Below, one piece after another: positions 63,561 to 64,000 of a stretch of DNA of 64,000 nt. The translations under genes were made by a program, and so were the position numbers. The notes below the pieces were generated by a model, which saw nothing but the letters and a program-made list of their open reading frames with translations, was not told the DNA's origin and did no database searches. Each line of letters opens with the position of its first letter. Within the stretch, counting starts at the first letter, position 1. The DNA comes from HGM13006 sp900757695 (GTDB lineage Bacteria; Bacillota; Clostridia; Oscillospirales; Oscillospiraceae): contig CAUHNW010000001.1 of the NCBI GenBank assembly GCA_959607825.1, forward strand, positions 201,696-265,695. Reading direction: 5' to 3'.

Positions 63561-64000
63561 CTAACCCAGCCCCATCAGCTCCCGCACAAGCTGGCTGGAC
63601 ATCTTCACGGTGCTGACCAGGATGAGCATATTGAACAGGAGCTGACCCAGGTAGTTCCACACCACCGTGGCCGGGGACAGCGTTTCATCTGCAATAATCG
63701 GTGTGGTGGTGGCGAATTTGGAGAAAATCACGCAGGCCAGAACGATCACACAGCCCTCCAGACAGATGGCGGCGTAGCTTTTGAGAAACGCCTTGCCAAT
63801 GCTGCTGGAGGGTTCGCCGCCGAAAGCGGACAGGGGGATGGGCGCGATGGCGGTGGCGATGTAGAGCTTGAAGAAGCGGCTGTACACTGTCAGGATCATC
63901 ACGGTGGACAGCACCCACACCATCACGGAGCCCAGCAGGGTCACTGCCCATAGGGGGATGCTTTGCAGCAGGCTCACATCCTGAATGATTTCGGTCATCT
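63561..64000 (-). CDS. TrbL-like conjugation membrane protein (3' part)
   Basis: The last 146 or so residues of a polytopic protein that continues beyond the window. Hydrophobic segments near PLWAVTLLGSVMVWVLSTVM and CLEGCVIVLACVIFSKFA, and FKLYIATAIAPIPLSAFGG, match the TrbL/CD1112-type mating-channel protein of Tn916-like elements. The ATG at 63998 is likely internal. Confidence 0.78.
   Translation of the reverse strand, partial: MTEIIQDVSLLQSIPLWAVTLLGSVMVWVLSTVMILTVYSRFFKLYIATAIAPIPLSAFGGEPSSSIGKAFLKSYAAICLEGCVIVLACVIFSKFATTTPIIADETLSPATVVWNYLGQLLFNMLILVSTVKMSSQLVRELMGLG

Noticed and set aside
1..64000. tRNA, rRNA, insertion sequences, attachment repeats
   Set aside because: I looked for clover-leaf patterns, transposase motifs and long terminal repeats and saw none that I could support; the element ends probably lie outside the window.

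Overview
The window looks like part of an integrative and conjugative element from a high-GC anaerobic gut Firmicute, probably Clostridia of the Oscillospiraceae type. This is inferred from strong AGGAGG ribosome binding sites, Tn1549/Tn916-like transfer genes, large AraC regulators and Lpl-type lipoproteins; no taxonomic marker gene is present. The right end (58.5-64 kb) holds a conjugation module read leftward: TrbL-like membrane protein (cut by the window edge), PrgI-like protein, VirB4 ATPase and a CHAP-domain cell-wall hydrolase. The left end (0-4.5 kb) holds a large serine recombinase, a SHOCT-like peptide, a DinG-like helicase, a small ORF and an XRE regulator.

Between them lies about 53 kb of cargo made of a few gene families repeated many times. 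It has eight lipoprotein solute-binding proteins (SBP) with no ABC permease or ATPase; four MaoC-like double hot-dog proteins; five flavodoxin-fold proteins (Fld A-E); three enoate-reductase/old-yellow-enzyme (OYE) flavoproteins, one frameshifted; two 55-aa 2[4Fe-4S] ferredoxins; three beta-helix proteins without signal peptide; two secreted LRR-type proteins; two near-identical small beta-rich proteins; and one GntP-like permease. Four AraC regulators and one LysR regulator accompany them. Nearly all cargo genes are on the minus strand, with most regulators divergent on the plus strand.

Transcription units, read leftward: SBP8; SBP7-betaH3-MaoC4-FldE-(OYE remnant); Fd2-(SBP remnant); GntP; AraC4; OYE3-FldD-SBP6-betaH2-OYE2-(SBP remnant)-betaH1; SBP5-FldC-MaoC3-small2; LRR/beta-helix; SBP4-OYE1; small1; Fd1-SBP3-SBP2-MaoC2; FldB-FldA; MaoC1-SBP1-LRR. 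Strong hairpins separate most of them.

Three signals tie the cargo together. (1) A direct-repeat operator, [AT][AT]TTGA-type half-sites with a 19-bp period and a GTG between them, lies upstream of five units, in four at exactly the same distance from a -10-like hexamer. A second 19-bp-period operator is shared by the Fd1 and SBP5 promoters, again at identical spacing. (2) Pro/Gly/Met-rich, often (PGG)n, segments recur in unrelated cytoplasmic families. (3) Gene stumps (OYE, SBP, AraC C-termini) show that modules are gained and lost.

Working model (inference): a mobile, AraC-controlled anaerobic redox pathway in which surface lipoproteins bind a substrate and flavodoxin/ferredoxin-fed enoate reductases with hot-dog proteins process it, perhaps held together by PGG segments and cytoplasmic beta-helix proteins. 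The substrate cannot be read from the sequence.
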